64,000 nucleotides of DNA from Sphaerospermopsis sp. SIO1G1 (GTDB lineage Bacteria; Cyanobacteriota; Cyanobacteriia; Cyanobacteriales; Nostocaceae): NCBI GenBank assembly GCA_010672785.1, contig JAAHFX010000002.1, positions 806,410-870,409 on the forward strand, given 5' to 3'. The translations under genes were made by a program, and so were the position numbers. A model generated the notes under the pieces. It ran no database searches, was not told the origin of the DNA, and was given only the letters and a program-made list of their open reading frames with translations. Position 1 is the first letter of the stretch; the number at the start of each line of letters is the position of its first letter. Positions 63,818-64,000 of the stretch are shown in pieces.

Positions 63818-64000
63818 TCTCCTGCCTAAAGGCGAGGAGATTCTTGGTTCAGCGAGTCCACTTGAACTAGACCCCTTGCGGTATCTAGGCCAGAGGTGGT
63901 TCTCTCCCCAAGCGTTAACTTTCCCCCAGCCCGGAGGTAGTTGGATTACTCCAAAATTTGTTTTGCTTAAATTCTGTGCCGTCTAGATCCCATGAAGATT
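63812..64000 (-). mobile_element. Right end of an IS200/IS605-IS1341-type transposon
   Basis: The hairpin TCTCCTGCC..GGCGAGGAGA (63818-63840), with TTGACAC before it, is the typical end of TnpB-only IS605-family elements. Read leftward, the transposon ends here after tnpB's stop, and 63820-63990 would encode the guide RNA scaffold (omegaRNA) known to overlap the 3' end of tnpB. The rest lies beyond the window. Confidence 0.6.
63915..64000 (-). CDS. TnpB-type RNA-guided nuclease, C-terminal end (cut by window edge)
   Basis: A reading frame ending at 63915 gives SSWDLDGTEFKQNKFWSNPTT..., a C-terminal tail of the kind found in cyanobacterial IS1341-type TnpB proteins, 28 residues before the stop. 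Only the tail is visible, so the catalytic residues cannot be checked. Confidence 0.5.
   Translation of the reverse strand, partial: SSWDLDGTEFKQNKFWSNPTTSGLGES

Overview
The window looks like the chromosome of a filamentous, probably heterocyst-forming cyanobacterium of the Nostocales (Anabaena/Dolichospermum/Nostoc-like). I infer this from many HIP1 palindromes (GCGATCGC), several arrays of 7-bp tandem repeats (STRR) typical of heterocystous cyanobacteria, a cyanoexosortase next to an HpsJ-type protein, an ABA4-like protein, a nitrogenase-associated ArsC-like protein, and small MITE-like elements of kinds seen in this order. The DNA is AT-rich. No database search was possible, so family names rest on motifs read by eye.

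Layout. 1-6.1 kb: the start of an Hsp70-like gene (cut by the left edge), a pterin dehydratase, a Wzc-type tyrosine autokinase/chain-length regulator, then HpsJ and a large cyanoexosortase. 6.9-21.4 kb: a one-strand surface-glycan cluster with five GT4 glycosyltransferases, four methyltransferases (three of FkbM type), a Wzy/ligase-like membrane protein, a sulfotransferase, a Wzx-type flippase, a DUF29 protein and a nucleotidyltransferase-like protein. With the autokinase upstream, this reads as a Wzx/Wzy-style exopolysaccharide locus. 21.8-28.9 kb: a coiled-coil/TPR membrane protein, a secreted FAD oxidoreductase, ClpS with a DUF2103 protein, and repeat-rich spacers. 28.9-33.9 kb: a Tat-exported aldo/keto reductase and an O-acyltransferase module (one MBOAT, two tandem SGNH-like membrane proteins).

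34-45 kb: mostly housekeeping genes: MoaE and MoaC (molybdopterin), a CobW-type metallochaperone with an ABA4-like protein, tRNA-Arg(ACG), an MFS transporter, a GT2 glycosyltransferase, an NlpC/P60 cell-wall peptidase, a rhomboid protease and a potassium-channel protein. A 37-codon membrane peptide gene with a perfect ribosome binding site lies at 42.1 kb. 45.1-49.9 kb is accessory: a retropepsin-like pair, then a winged-helix protein, an AAA-like ATPase split by a frameshift, and a PD-(D/E)XK nuclease. This last set is my best candidate for an undescribed defence-type system.

50.4-64 kb: an Fe-S aldo/keto reductase, a bifunctional nuclease, riboflavin synthase, an M23 peptidase, BirA, PgeF, a heme-site sensor kinase, a cysteine-dioxygenase-like cupin, the nitrogenase-associated protein, a BlaI/M56 regulator pair, and at the right edge the tail of a TnpB-type transposon with its end hairpin.
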